Part shown: one piece after another, positions 16,344-26,326 of the stretch
Numbering within the stretch: the first letter of the stretch is position 1
Layout of the letters: every line of letters begins with the position of its first letter
From: JBGTSJ01 sp041940305
Lineage (GTDB): Bacteria > Planctomycetota > Planctomycetia > Planctomycetales > Planctomycetaceae
Direction of reading: 5' to 3'
Length of the DNA stretch: 64,000 nt
NCBI GenBank assembly: GCA_041940305.1
Contig: JBGTSJ010000002.1
Location: 496,001-560,000 of the forward strand
Translations under genes and position numbers: made by a program
The notes under the pieces: model-generated
Told to the model about the DNA's origin: nothing
Databases searched by the model: none
Seen by the model: the letters and a program-made list of their open reading frames with translations, nothing else

Positions 16344-16527
16344 ACAGAAGGTCACGAAGGGAACGAAGAAGAAGAGACGGATGGCGGCGACGTGCTGCTC
16401 GCAGGAGGGGGGGTTTGGCGTTCGCGCAACTGGGGCCCGGAGAGAGCTGAGCGTTGTTGCGAATCCAGCGGGACGGCACACGGCGTGTGCCTGCGACTTT
16501 TGGTTCGTTTGCTTCGTGACCTTCTGT
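16344..16527. repeat. 184-bp segment bounded by a 16-bp inverted repeat
   Basis: ACAGAAGGTCACGAAG at 16344-16359 is repeated in exact reverse complement at 16512-16527, and the match continues inward with six of eight more bases. Inside, at 16474-16494, lies a GGCACAC-GGC-GTGTGCC palindrome also found at 41431-41451. No coding potential is convincing. It fills most of the gap between the lipoprotein terminator and the 3' end of the giant DUF1583 gene. It could be a small non-autonomous mobile element or two nested dispersed repeats. No target-site duplication was identified. Confidence 0.7.
16474..16494. repeat. GGCACAC palindromic repeat, copy 1
   Basis: Perfect 7-bp arms (GGCACAC and GTGTGCC) with loop GGC, flanked by C and TGC. 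It differs by one loop base from the 21-nt copy at 41431-41451. It lies inside the inverted-repeat-bounded segment described above. Confidence 0.75.
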
Positions 16528-16556
16528 TGACCCCTCCGCGAACTTCCGTGTCTCCC

Positions 16557-19500
16557 CTACTTGCGGACGGTGCCGCGGACGTCGAGGGCTTTCCAGAGGA
16601 CTTCGGCCGAACCGCTGGCGGGGTGCGACGATTCACACAGCAGCGAGATGCTCTTCACCGGGGCGGTGCCGACTTCGGCCGAGAACAGTTCGTGAAACTC
16701 GTCGCTTCCCTCGGCGGCATACGACCAGGTGACGAGCGTTCCCTGACGTGCCGTCCGCAAGCGACCCGCCATCAGGTCGGAAGGGATGTGCCGCCCATTG
16801 TCGAGACGCTCGCCGTCACGCTGTACGACGTTGTGCACAGAGAAGCCGGACGGCCCGCCGGCGGCCGCGCGGCGGCAGAGGTGCAGCATTCTCGACTCGG
16901 GATCTTCGAGCTCCATGCGCAGTTGAATTCCCGCGCCGTAACCGGCTTCCGTGGGGGTGAGCCGCGCGAGTTCGAAGTCGGCGGTGACCTCGAAATCTCC
17001 TTCGAGCCGGACGTCGCCGGTCGCCAGTGAAACGCCGAACGCCGGCTCCTGATTTCGCGGGGTCTGCATGCGAACTCCCTCCGGGCTGCGGCGGACGAAC
17101 TTCTCGCTGCCGGGGTCGTTGAGCTTCAGGAGGGGGCCGCCGATTGGTTCCTGCGACAGATCGGGGGTCCAGCGGGAGACAGTGGACGGCGGCCAGGGGG
17201 GATGCGGAATGAACTCCGTCGCGGTGACCGAGAGCGACTTCCACACGACCTCGACGCCGCCGACGGCGTCGCTGGAGACGGCGCGAATGCTGCAGCTGCG
17301 GACATCGTGCGTGCCGACCCACTCTTCAGACAGGATTGTGAAGTCGTCGGAGCCGGGGCCTGCGAGGGCGTAGTGCAGCATGCCGCCGCGCCGCGAGACA
17401 CGCAGCCGGCCATCGGACGGCGCAAGGTTGTACGTTTCCTTACGATACTGTCCCGAGTCGTCGCTGTTCTTTGAGAAGTACGCCCCGCCGAGGTTCTGAT
17501 TGCCTTCTTTCGTGTGACGGCGCTCGAACTGGATGCGGCTGTTCCGTTCGTCATGAAAGTCCACATTGAGCTCGATCCCGGCGCCCCAGTGCTCGGCCGG
17601 TGCGGTAATGTTGAGGCCGGCGAAGTCGGCGATGATGTCGAAGTCGCCGCGGAGACCGAACTTCGGCCCGACGTAAACAGCCGTCGGCTTCTGCTCGCCG
17701 GGTGTGAAGCGGACCGTCAGTCCCTCGTCGCTGGACGAGAGAAACCGTTCACGGGCGGCGGCATCGAATCCCAGTCCGAGTTCGTCCAGGTTGGACTGGG
17801 TGAAATCAAACTCGGCCGTCATCTGGATCTGCTGGTCAGGCTCGACATCGAGCGGAGCGGGCGACAACTCCTGCTCGTCTACGGCCGGGAGCGACCTGGG
17901 CCAGTCTCCGCGGTGCTGGAGACTTCGCACGCGAAGTTCGGTCTGGTCGGCATAGTGAAACAGCGCGAAGCCGCGGAGGTTTGTCGGCTCGATCGGCCGC
18001 TCATAGACGAGTTCGCCATTGAGCGTGAGCGAAAGCGTATCGCCGACGACGGCGAGGACTGCTTGATTCCACTCCTCGGCCTTGAGCGGGAGCACGGAGG
18101 GGCCGCGGCGATGTTCGGAGACTTCGACGGCGTTGTCGGCCGCGAGACCGGTGCGATCATAATGGATGTCGGTCAGCCAGTGCTCGCGGACCCCTTCGGG
18201 CGTGAGCAGGAGGACGAGGCGGTCGAGCGCGGGATGCGCCAGGATCCGCCCTGGGGCGTAGAGGAACTCGTAGCTGACTTCGCCATCCTCGAGCAGGGGG
18301 CGGTGGTACTGGATGACGCTCTGCGCGTACATGCCGGCCCACTCCGGCTTGTGGCGGCCGATGAGCACACCTCCTTCGAGCCGCCAGTCGGGAGTCTCGC
18401 CGGTGGCTGACTGCCCGTAGTAGTCGTAGATCCAGTTGGACAGGTCGGACATCGTCAGCAGCGTGACTTCCTCCGGGATCGTGGGATCGCCGGTGACGCG
18501 GAGTTGCCGCACGCCGCCGAAGGTGTTGCTCTGGGTGATGGTGCTCAGCCAGGGATCGGGAACCAGTGGGAAAGGCTCCTGATGCAATTGGTGGCCGTTC
18601 ACGTACGAGGTGCTCATTCCGTCACGAACCTCAACCCGGTAGTCGTACCAGGCGCCGATGTTCTCGATGGCCGAGGCGAGAGTCTGCTGCGGCCGGCGCA
18701 TTCGCGCAAATCCAAGATCGTACTGATTGCGCGTATAGAGGATGCCGGTCCACAGACCGGCGACGGCCAGCCGTGTTTCCCGCCAGCCGAACGACGAGAC
18801 CTGTGCCTGCACGTCGAAGTTGCCGAGCAGCGGGACGGAGAAGTAGGCGGCATCGGTTTCGTGCCCCTGCAGGTGCCGCAGTTCGCCGGGTGCTCCTTCC
18901 CAGTGGGAGATGGCGAAACCCTCGCCGCGCTGGCCGGCTTGGGTGTGGCTGACCGAGGTCCATTGCTGCAGGCCGGTGTCGCCGATCTCCGCCGGCGAGA
19001 TGCCCTCCCTGAGCAGCCAGCCGCGGCTGCGGATGCGGCGGACCTGCGAATCGAAGATGCCTTCCCCCGGTTTTCCGTTCTGCAATTGCGCGGTGACGAT
19101 CAGGTTCATCAGCTCGATGGCCAGGTCGCGCGTCTCGTCGTGCTCCACGCCCCTGTTGGCCGCGATGACGTCTGCCCAGCGAATGTGCTGGGCGAAGTTG
19201 TCGAGACTCTGGCAGAGTGCATACAGCTCGACGAGATACGGCCGGGCTTCCTCCGCGCGCCCCTGGGCCATGCGGATCATGGCGAGCAGGGCGAGGCGGC
19301 CGCGGGCGTGATACTGCGCATAGAGCGGCGCGGCTTCGACTTCTGTGAAGAGTTCATCCAGGCGACCCAGCTCGGCGGCGGCGGAAACCAGTTCCTCAGC
19401 CGGCGAGACGAGATTGCCGCCGACCTCGATGCGACGCGAGCGGACGGCGAGTGCGGCCTCGAGTTGGGCGGCGTCGATGGGATTGTCGTCAATGGCGACC

Positions 19501-22500
19501 GGCGGGGGATGCGTGGGGGTCGCGTCGGCGTACATCCGGATCAGCGAGTGCGTCCGTCCTGGGAGGACCCACTCGTGCAGAAACGCGTAGCGGTCCTCGA
19601 CCGGAAGCTGCACGGCATGCTGGTAGATGTAATAGGCGTTCTGCGCGGCGTAGCGCTCATCGATCACGCTGCCGATGACGCGCGCGTCAGCCATACTGCG
19701 GTCGAGATCGGATGGAGCCGCCAGGTCGTCCAGCCACTCTTCGGGAACGCGCTCGGGCCAGTCGCCGGTGAGCACCACGTTGCGGACGCGGGCCTCGGTC
19801 TCCGTGCGATCATGGAACAGCCCGAACAGGCCGTCGTTTGCTTCATCCAGCACATGTTCGTAGACGACCACCGAGTTGACGGCGATCGCGACCACCCCGG
19901 CGGTGCGGTAGAGTTCCACCTGGTTCCACTCGTCCGGCGTGAGTGGCACGGGGCCGCGCTGCTCTTCTGCGACGACCGCGCGATTGTCGGGAGCCAGGCC
20001 GGTGGCATCGACGTCACCGTCCGTCATCCAGTGCAGGGCGACCCCCTCCGGCTCCAGCAGAAAGGCCATGCGCCCGATGGTCGGATGCACGCCGGCCTCT
20101 CCGGGCTCGTAGAGGAAGTCGTATCGAATCCGCTCGCCGTCGAGCAGCGGCCGGTGGTAATAGAAGCGACTTTGCGCCGATCCGCCCGGGAGGGTGGTCG
20201 TGCGGCGGCCGACGATGGCTCCGTTGTCGAAGCTCCAGTCAAACTGGGGAGTGGTGGTGAGTTCCGAGGGAGGGACGGGAGGACTCACGGATGCCAGCAG
20301 CAGGCCCGCATCTCCGGACTCAGCGACGACCGGCTGCCCGCCGACGGCGGTGATCCCCATCAGAGGATCGGAACGCGTCTCGCCGTAGAAGGACGCGATC
20401 CAGCCGCGCAGGCGCGGGTCATCCGAAAGCGACACTTCGCGGGGGACCTCCGGATCACCTGTGAGTTGCAGATTCCGATAAACGGGGTTGCGGCCCCAAT
20501 CAGCCGTCAGTGCCAGCCAGTGGTTGGCTCCGACAGCGTCGGCAATGAGCGGCTGACCATTCACGAGCAGGCGGACCTTGCCGTCGGCGACCTGGATGGT
20601 GTGGCGATTGAAGCGGCCGGCATGCGTATAGGGGGCCGGCAAGCGGCTGCTCGAACCATGCCGGCCGTCGCCGTGCAGCAGGATGTCGTGCTGATAGCCG
20701 CGAACATTGAATGTGATGCCGCCGAAATTCAGGACCCCCTCGCCCCAGTCGCCGCATTGAATGTCGGCTGAAAACTCAAAGTTACCGGTGAGCGGGTAGC
20801 GGAAGAACAGGTTGGCATCGTGCGGGCCGCAGAGATGATTGACCAGGCGCTCCTGCGCCATCCAGATGTTGGGGGCCGAACCGGCCGAGTGCTCGGCGCC
20901 GGTCTCATAGGCCGCCGGCGCCCACGCAGCGGGCAAAGCGGCCTCGAACAGATCGGCTGACGTGCCTCGATGCTGCGCCGCCACCGCGAGCGCCTGCGCC
21001 CAGCGCGCATGGGAACGGACGGGATCGTTATAGCTTTGCTTCGACAGTCGGATCAGCTGGTCGAGCGCGTTGGCGGATTGCTTCGCCAGCGCGGGCGCCT
21101 TTGCAGTTTCGCACACGAACAGATGCGCCAGCAGTGGATACGGCGGCCGCTCGCTGGAATTCTGATCGGCCAGTTGCTTGAGCTCGTTGACGACGCGCGT
21201 CAGTTCCTGCTGCGCCCGCGCCGGACGGCCGGCTCGCAGTTCGGTCAATGCGGCAAACTCACGGGCGCCGGCTCCATTTGCGTCGGCGAACGGTTGGAGC
21301 GTGGCAATCAACTCGTCGAGCCGCCCCAACTCCTCGGCTGTGTCGATGAGCAGGCACCCGGTGGAGAACAGATCCCCGCCGATTCCGTAGACCGGAGATG
21401 CGGCCGCTGCGGGGCTTTTATAAAAGACTGCGGGGGGGCCGTTGCGGGGGACGAACTCCTGCACCAATCGGAGGGACTGGCTGTTTCCCTGTGGCAGCGT
21501 GAAATCCAAGAGAACCTGAAACCGCTCATCCGGCGGCAGCGACGACAGCCGCCGCGCGAGCAGCCCCCCAATGCCGGCGTCACTCAGCGTACCGTAGTCG
21601 CGGGAGGTGATGATGTTGGAGCGTTCCACCAGCCGCTTCAGTCCGGCATCGACGTCACCGGCCCGCAGCAGCTCGAACGCGACCACGCCCAGCTGGCTCT
21701 TCCGCAGGAACAGGGGATAGTCGCCGCCGTAGCGCTGATTGTTGACTTCGTGGACGGTGAGGAACTTGTCGAGCATCCTGCGGCCGTCGTCGGCGTTGCC
21801 GAGCGCATAGTGCATTCGGGCCGCCTGCCTCGTCAGTTCGGCCAGTACCTGAACGTTGCTCCCCTCGTTGGACATGGTGGGCGTGACGTTGCTGACCAGT
21901 TGATCGACGAGAGGCAGCGCCGCGGCGCGAGTCTCGGAATACTCGAGAGCAGGGACCGCGAGATGGCATGCCTGCTCCGCAGCGTGCGTCGAACTGTTCT
22001 GTCGCAGCTGCGCATTGAGCCGCGCGAGCGACTCGTTCGCAGCATCGAAGTCTCCTTCGGAAATCGCGAGCCAGCCGGCGAGGACTTCCGCCTGCAATTG
22101 AGTCTGTGGGGACTGGGCGAACACCGAGAGCCTGGTGCGCAGATCATCCTGCCGGCGGGCGCGGACCGCCCATTCCACCAGCAGTTGCCCAACGCTACGG
22201 ACTTCCGTCGGCGTCAACGGAGCCGTGAGCTGGGAGTACACGACCGTGTTCCGCTCCGGCTGCATCAGGACCGGGCGCGGATAGAGAAAAATCTCGTCGG
22301 GACGGGATTCCGGAAAGACGACCGCCGCGAGCGTGTCGTACACTTCGGACGCGGGAAACTCCCGCTTCTCCCAGACGTCTGACAACGCGCGCAGCCGCTC
22401 CTCGACGGAGCGCTGCACGGCGTCGAATCCGGCCGTCGAGCCGGACATGCTGATAGCGCCGGAGGAAGAGATCACGTACTGGCCCGAAGACTGCAGATTG

Positions 22501-22766
22501 GCGAGTCCCTGCAACTCGACGGGGGGGCCGCTGCCGAGCGCACGACGCACGGCCGTGAGCGACAGTTCCTGCATATCGTGCTCAGCGCCCAACTGAGCCA
22601 GTTCCAGGGCATAGTTCACCCGGTCGAGATTGCTCAGACCCGTCGCCGGCGATTGGGACGGGACAGGCTGGGCGAGCATCAGCTGCGCCTGACCCGGTGA
22701 GCTGATCCCCAACAGCATGAGCGGGACCAGCAGGCAACGGCCGGCAGACTTTCGGGACAGGGCCAT
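16557..22766 (-). CDS. Giant secreted DUF1583 domain protein
   Basis: A 2,069-residue protein with a signal peptide (RKSAGRCLLVPLMLLGISSPGQAQ). Residues about 40-640 are helical, TPR-like and rich in Leu/Ala. A large unit follows at about 650-1000: a jelly-roll-like part (LTGNFEFSADIQ, then GDPEVPREVSL), then DNGAIVGR, YYHRPLLDGERIRYDFLY, LEPEGVALHWMTDG. After another helical stretch (1000-1300) the same unit recurs at about 1305-1613 (LLGNFDVQAQ, GDPTIPEEVTLL, LEGGVLIGR, YHRPLLEDGEVSYEFLY, LTPEGVREHWLTD). The last 415 residues hold two further related beta-domains (about 1655-1850 and 1865-2069), each ending VWKSL/LWKAL. DUF1583 is a planctomycete family of unknown function; lectin-like binding at the cell surface is an inference. 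Confidence 0.9.
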   Translation of the reverse strand: MALSRKSAGRCLLVPLMLLGISSPGQAQLMLAQPVPSQSPATGLSNLDRVNYALELAQLGAEHDMQELSLTAVRRALGSGPPVELQGLANLQSSGQYVISSSGAISMSGSTAGFDAVQRSVEERLRALSDVWEKREFPASEVYDTLAAVVFPESRPDEIFLYPRPVLMQPERNTVVYSQLTAPLTPTEVRSVGQLLVEWAVRARRQDDLRTRLSVFAQSPQTQLQAEVLAGWLAISEGDFDAANESLARLNAQLRQNSSTHAAEQACHLAVPALEYSETRAAALPLVDQLVSNVTPTMSNEGSNVQVLAELTRQAARMHYALGNADDGRRMLDKFLTVHEVNNQRYGGDYPLFLRKSQLGVVAFELLRAGDVDAGLKRLVERSNIITSRDYGTLSDAGIGGLLARRLSSLPPDERFQVLLDFTLPQGNSQSLRLVQEFVPRNGPPAVFYKSPAAAASPVYGIGGDLFSTGCLLIDTAEELGRLDELIATLQPFADANGAGAREFAALTELRAGRPARAQQELTRVVNELKQLADQNSSERPPYPLLAHLFVCETAKAPALAKQSANALDQLIRLSKQSYNDPVRSHARWAQALAVAAQHRGTSADLFEAALPAAWAPAAYETGAEHSAGSAPNIWMAQERLVNHLCGPHDANLFFRYPLTGNFEFSADIQCGDWGEGVLNFGGITFNVRGYQHDILLHGDGRHGSSSRLPAPYTHAGRFNRHTIQVADGKVRLLVNGQPLIADAVGANHWLALTADWGRNPVYRNLQLTGDPEVPREVSLSDDPRLRGWIASFYGETRSDPLMGITAVGGQPVVAESGDAGLLLASVSPPVPPSELTTTPQFDWSFDNGAIVGRRTTTLPGGSAQSRFYYHRPLLDGERIRYDFLYEPGEAGVHPTIGRMAFLLEPEGVALHWMTDGDVDATGLAPDNRAVVAEEQRGPVPLTPDEWNQVELYRTAGVVAIAVNSVVVYEHVLDEANDGLFGLFHDRTETEARVRNVVLTGDWPERVPEEWLDDLAAPSDLDRSMADARVIGSVIDERYAAQNAYYIYQHAVQLPVEDRYAFLHEWVLPGRTHSLIRMYADATPTHPPPVAIDDNPIDAAQLEAALAVRSRRIEVGGNLVSPAEELVSAAAELGRLDELFTEVEAAPLYAQYHARGRLALLAMIRMAQGRAEEARPYLVELYALCQSLDNFAQHIRWADVIAANRGVEHDETRDLAIELMNLIVTAQLQNGKPGEGIFDSQVRRIRSRGWLLREGISPAEIGDTGLQQWTSVSHTQAGQRGEGFAISHWEGAPGELRHLQGHETDAAYFSVPLLGNFDVQAQVSSFGWRETRLAVAGLWTGILYTRNQYDLGFARMRRPQQTLASAIENIGAWYDYRVEVRDGMSTSYVNGHQLHQEPFPLVPDPWLSTITQSNTFGGVRQLRVTGDPTIPEEVTLLTMSDLSNWIYDYYGQSATGETPDWRLEGGVLIGRHKPEWAGMYAQSVIQYHRPLLEDGEVSYEFLYAPGRILAHPALDRLVLLLTPEGVREHWLTDIHYDRTGLAADNAVEVSEHRRGPSVLPLKAEEWNQAVLAVVGDTLSLTLNGELVYERPIEPTNLRGFALFHYADQTELRVRSLQHRGDWPRSLPAVDEQELSPAPLDVEPDQQIQMTAEFDFTQSNLDELGLGFDAAARERFLSSSDEGLTVRFTPGEQKPTAVYVGPKFGLRGDFDIIADFAGLNITAPAEHWGAGIELNVDFHDERNSRIQFERRHTKEGNQNLGGAYFSKNSDDSGQYRKETYNLAPSDGRLRVSRRGGMLHYALAGPGSDDFTILSEEWVGTHDVRSCSIRAVSSDAVGGVEVVWKSLSVTATEFIPHPPWPPSTVSRWTPDLSQEPIGGPLLKLNDPGSEKFVRRSPEGVRMQTPRNQEPAFGVSLATGDVRLEGDFEVTADFELARLTPTEAGYGAGIQLRMELEDPESRMLHLCRRAAAGGPSGFSVHNVVQRDGERLDNGRHIPSDLMAGRLRTARQGTLVTWSYAAEGSDEFHELFSAEVGTAPVKSISLLCESSHPASGSAEVLWKALDVRGTVRK

Positions 22767-23248
22767 CAGTCGATTTCCGTTTCATTGAGTGGTCGATCGC
22801 CGGCGCAAAACAGACATGCTGTTATCATGCGCCACAGGCGCACGATTTGCGAGCGTTCGATCTACGGCGGCCTGCTCTGGAGTGCCTGAATCGCCAACTC
22901 GTGAGAATTCACACGGAAAGCATTGTTACCGTGGCGTCTCGGCAGGAATCCCAAGTGTAACTCTTACGGCACATCTGCTGTCGCACACCAACCAATGCGG
23001 AAGACACCGATCCAGTTTGAGGAAACTCCAGAAAAGCGGTCGCCGGCGGTGGAAAGGCGGTGCAGACTTCCCGGCCCCGCCAACAGGCATTTCCGGACAC
23101 GAGCAGTCAATTCCATGAATTCCACGAAAACTGGACTGCCCGAACCGAGCCGGGGAGTCGCCTTCTCCCGTAGAATGTCATACACCGGACTTCCGCAGGG
23201 ATGCCGCGCTTCATTGCGAATTCGACTCACCCCGACTGCGATGCTGCA
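22767..23248. other. Divergent intergenic region, no gene seen
   Basis: This 482-bp region separates the giant DUF1583 gene (leftward) from the esterase gene (rightward). Short open frames have no recognisable domain. An inverted repeat lies at 22828-22842. A TAGAAT box near 23172 on the plus strand, about 77 bp before the esterase ATG, could be a -10 element, but no good -35 partner is present. Confidence 0.4.
22828..22842. promoter_or_regulatory. Inverted repeat upstream of the giant DUF1583 gene
   Basis: TGCGCC (22828-22833) and GGCGCA (22837-22842) form a perfect 6-bp inverted repeat with loop ACA, about 62 bp upstream of the ATG at 22766. On the minus strand the next bases read TGATAAC, a possible -10-like box. 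Operator function is a guess. Confidence 0.3.
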
Positions 23249-25885
23249 ATGCGACTCACCCTGATTGTGCTGCTCCTGCTTCTGCCGGCCCAGACACTGT
23301 TCGGCGCCGACCAGTCGTCCCCGGCCGGGACCAATGAGCCTGCGTCACGACCCGCAGCGGACTCCCCGCTGTTCCTCCGCCGCGTGTTCGCGGACGATGC
23401 GGGCGAGCACCGTTACTCGGTTTACCTGCCCTCGAATTACTCCGAAACGACCAGATGGCCGGTGATCCTGTATCTGCATGGCGCAGGAGTATCGGGAGCC
23501 GACCGAGACTGGGAGACAGCTCATGGGCTGGGGGCCGTGATCGAGGCCCGGGGAGGTTATCCGGCGATTGTCGTCATTCCGCAATGCGATCCGAGCGATG
23601 CACCGCTGCTGGAACGCTGGAGCGCCGAGCATGCCGACGGACGACGGGCGATGCGAATTCTGCATGAAGTCGAAGCGACATATTCCGTTGATCCGGAGCG
23701 GCGGATTTTGGCGGGATGGTCGATGGGAGGGTACGGGGCGTGGAGCCTGGCGGCGGCCCACCCGGAATACTGGTCGGCCGTCGTAGCGGTTTCCGGCGGC
23801 GCGAATGCGAATCTGGCTGAACGTCTGATCTCGATTCCGATCTGGGCCATTCACGGCGAGCGGGATCGCGCCGTGCTTCCGGAGCAGTCGGAGACCATTG
23901 TGACCGCCGTTCAAGCGGCCGGCGGCCATGCCGCGTGCACGTTGCTCGAAGATGTCGGACACGACGCGTGGAAGCATGCCTTCTCGTCGCAGGCCGTGAT
24001 CGACTGGATGCTCGACCCGAGCGGCCACGACCCAGACACCGATCGGCTGGCCGCGGAGGCGGTTGCACTCCGAGAGAGCGGGCGGGCTTCGGAACTGGAG
24101 GGTGAGTTTCGCCCGGCCCTGATCATGCCGCGGGCCGTCTCGATTCGACTTGGCAACGAGGCCTTGCGGAGCATTGCGTATGGACTGCCGCGTGCGGTCG
24201 ATGCGGAGCAGCTGTCCGGCGTGATCGAAGACCAGCATTTCAACTTTACTGCCGCCGGAGAGACGTTCGAGATCACGCAGGCCGATTTGAGTTACAAGGC
24301 GGACCTGGAGCGGGTGCTGATCGCGGCATTGCCCGATGGGGCGGTGCGACTGCAGATTGGTCTGCGGCCGCTGGCGCTGCGGATCGGCGAAACGCGAATC
24401 GTCGGGGAGCAACATCAGGCAAAGGCCGGTCCGGTCACCATCCGGCTCGGACATCGCCGTCCTGTCTGGATTAACCTCACAATCCAGCCGTCCATTGAGA
24501 ACCAGCAACTGCAATTGTCTCTGCGCGATTCGGAGTTTCGAGTTCCGGACGACAATTGGCACGTTTCCCGGCCCGAGCAGGTCGAAGTCTCCGGCGCCGA
24601 GATCGATCCCGAATTGGTGAAAACGGCGATTGTCGGCGGCCTGTACCTGCGTCGATCCGACGTTGAAGACTGCGTTGAGCGGATGCTGCCGGCACTGGTC
24701 GATACTGCCGAGGAGAAGTTGCGGCCGGTTGCCGTCGACCGAGTGATGGAAGCAGTTTGGCCGATGCCCGTGTTCCAGCCGCGGCTGCAATTGCAGTTCG
24801 AAGAACTGCTTGTGGATACGGAAGGGATATCGGTGGTGGCCGGAATTGCCGCCGCACCACTCAACATTGTCGGTGCTCCCGCAGAGCCCCGAGTACTGCC
24901 GCCGCTGGGTCCGGCGGCGGCCGATGTCCCGCGGGTCCGTTCGCTGGAGATCTCATTCGCGCCGGGGATCCTTGAAGCGCTGTCGACGATGATGGTGGAA
25001 GAGCATGTGGCACGAATCGACGTCCGCGATATGCCGGAGCCGGAGTTCGCGTCACTCGGCCAGCGCACTGAGTTGTCGCGGATTTTCCCCGAATTGGAGC
25101 AGATGGACGACGGCGTGCAGTTCCGCACGGAGCTAGACGTGGCCGCACCGTTCGCGGTCACGCGTGGCGACAACGAGACGACGCCCGTGCAGTTTACGGC
25201 GTCCGGAGACGGGTCGGTCACCGCTGAAGAGACGGGGGCGATCCTGGCGCTTCCGAACCTGGCGCGCGACCGCTCACGCATTAATGTTCGATTCCATTTG
25301 CCGCGGGTGCTGGTGAACGTCGAAATGCATGACCCTGCAGCGACAGCGGGCTGGACTCAGTACGCGTCGTTCGATGTCAGTCTCGCCCAGACGGCGTCCA
25401 TTCAGCTGGCGCGGACGGCCGATGCCCGGCGCGTCGTCCGGGTCGAGTGGCTGGATGAACCGGAAATCATGGTGCAGGGGGGACGGCTGGGAGCAGCGCC
25501 CGACGATGTCACCCACCATGAGCATCTGGCCGAGCTGTTGAGCGAATGCTGGAGCGCCTGGACGTCCAAGTCGACGCAGGACGAGTCGGATGTTCCTGAC
25601 CTGGAGATCGGCGACTCCCGGCTGCGAATGGAAGGAATCGGCTGGGAGGGAACGCAGCTCGTTGCCGAGCTCGCTTCACCGCCGACGCGGATCATCAACA
25701 CCGGACGCCGGCCCCTCTATTATGAAGTCAGAGGCGCAATGACGCCGTGGAGCCGCACAATCAAGCTGGGGCCGGGGGACGAGCATGAATTTGAGACGCC
25801 GTACCCGTTGATGTTCCGGCCGCGGAATCAGTCGGAGGAGCAGACGATTCCGGTGGGGACGACGTTCCAATATGACGGTCGATGA
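23249..25885 (+). CDS. Secreted alpha/beta-hydrolase esterase fused to a large unknown domain
   Basis: An 878-residue protein with a signal peptide (MRLTLIVLLLLLPAQTLFGA). Residues about 40-270 are an alpha/beta-hydrolase of the feruloyl esterase/PHB depolymerase-like type: VILYLHGAGVSGADRDW (oxyanion region), nucleophile Ser in GWSMGGYGAW, Asp in HGERDRAVLP, His in VGHDAW. A complete triad is visible. The remaining 600 residues match no family I recognise; they look beta-rich with long amphipathic strands and no cysteines in repeated positions. The frame is open to 23201 upstream, but the signal peptide supports 23249. Extracellular ester hydrolysis is likely; substrate unknown. Confidence 0.82.
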   Translation: MRLTLIVLLLLLPAQTLFGADQSSPAGTNEPASRPAADSPLFLRRVFADDAGEHRYSVYLPSNYSETTRWPVILYLHGAGVSGADRDWETAHGLGAVIEARGGYPAIVVIPQCDPSDAPLLERWSAEHADGRRAMRILHEVEATYSVDPERRILAGWSMGGYGAWSLAAAHPEYWSAVVAVSGGANANLAERLISIPIWAIHGERDRAVLPEQSETIVTAVQAAGGHAACTLLEDVGHDAWKHAFSSQAVIDWMLDPSGHDPDTDRLAAEAVALRESGRASELEGEFRPALIMPRAVSIRLGNEALRSIAYGLPRAVDAEQLSGVIEDQHFNFTAAGETFEITQADLSYKADLERVLIAALPDGAVRLQIGLRPLALRIGETRIVGEQHQAKAGPVTIRLGHRRPVWINLTIQPSIENQQLQLSLRDSEFRVPDDNWHVSRPEQVEVSGAEIDPELVKTAIVGGLYLRRSDVEDCVERMLPALVDTAEEKLRPVAVDRVMEAVWPMPVFQPRLQLQFEELLVDTEGISVVAGIAAAPLNIVGAPAEPRVLPPLGPAAADVPRVRSLEISFAPGILEALSTMMVEEHVARIDVRDMPEPEFASLGQRTELSRIFPELEQMDDGVQFRTELDVAAPFAVTRGDNETTPVQFTASGDGSVTAEETGAILALPNLARDRSRINVRFHLPRVLVNVEMHDPAATAGWTQYASFDVSLAQTASIQLARTADARRVVRVEWLDEPEIMVQGGRLGAAPDDVTHHEHLAELLSECWSAWTSKSTQDESDVPDLEIGDSRLRMEGIGWEGTQLVAELASPPTRIINTGRRPLYYEVRGAMTPWSRTIKLGPGDEHEFETPYPLMFRPRNQSEEQTIPVGTTFQYDGR

Positions 25886-25927
25886 GCGGAGTGAGTTTGA
25901 CGCGAATGCCTCTGTGGAGGATTAGCG

Positions 25928-26200
25928 ATGCCTCGCCGTGCACGGATCGTTCTTCTGGCGTGTACGCTACTGGGCATCGCTGCGTATAGCGCTGCTTATT
26001 GGCGAATCTCAAGACGCGCCGAAGAGCGGTTTCGCGAATTCGAGATCCCCGTCCTTTTCTATTGCGATCCATCCACGCCAGAGGACTTCCGGCGGCATTA
26101 CCGCCTGCGGCTGTTCTTCCTGCCGATAAACGAGGCCGATCACCTGCTCACGGGTTTTCCGAGGTCAGCACGGTCCGAGCCGCTGTATGCACTCGAGTGA
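25928..26200 (+). CDS. Small single-pass membrane protein
   Basis: A 90-residue protein of unknown function, 42 bp after the esterase gene on the same strand and preceded by GGAGG-like sequence (tgtggaggattagcg). A basic N-terminus (MPRRARI) leads into one transmembrane helix at about 7-24, then a charged tail (SRRAEERFREFEIP) and a short hydrophobic patch (LRLFFLPINEADHLL). The architecture resembles the orphan at 12581. It may be co-transcribed with the esterase. Confidence 0.55.
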   Translation: MPRRARIVLLACTLLGIAAYSAAYWRISRRAEERFREFEIPVLFYCDPSTPEDFRRHYRLRLFFLPINEADHLLTGFPRSARSEPLYALE

Positions 26201-26326
26201 GGCTGTGAATCGCACCGGCTCATCGAAGTCGCGGAGCCGGATTTCTGTTGCCACGGAGCGGTGAGCACAAAGCACGGTGTTCCGTCGGTGACGATCGCCT
26301 CCAATCGCGAAACTGCGATTCGAGCG

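Noticed and set aside
18504..20771. 755-residue open frame on the plus strand inside the giant DUF1583 gene
   Set aside because: It lies entirely antisense to a gene with clear signal peptide and repeated domains; GC-rich codons suppress stops on the opposite strand. No domain or ribosome site of its own.
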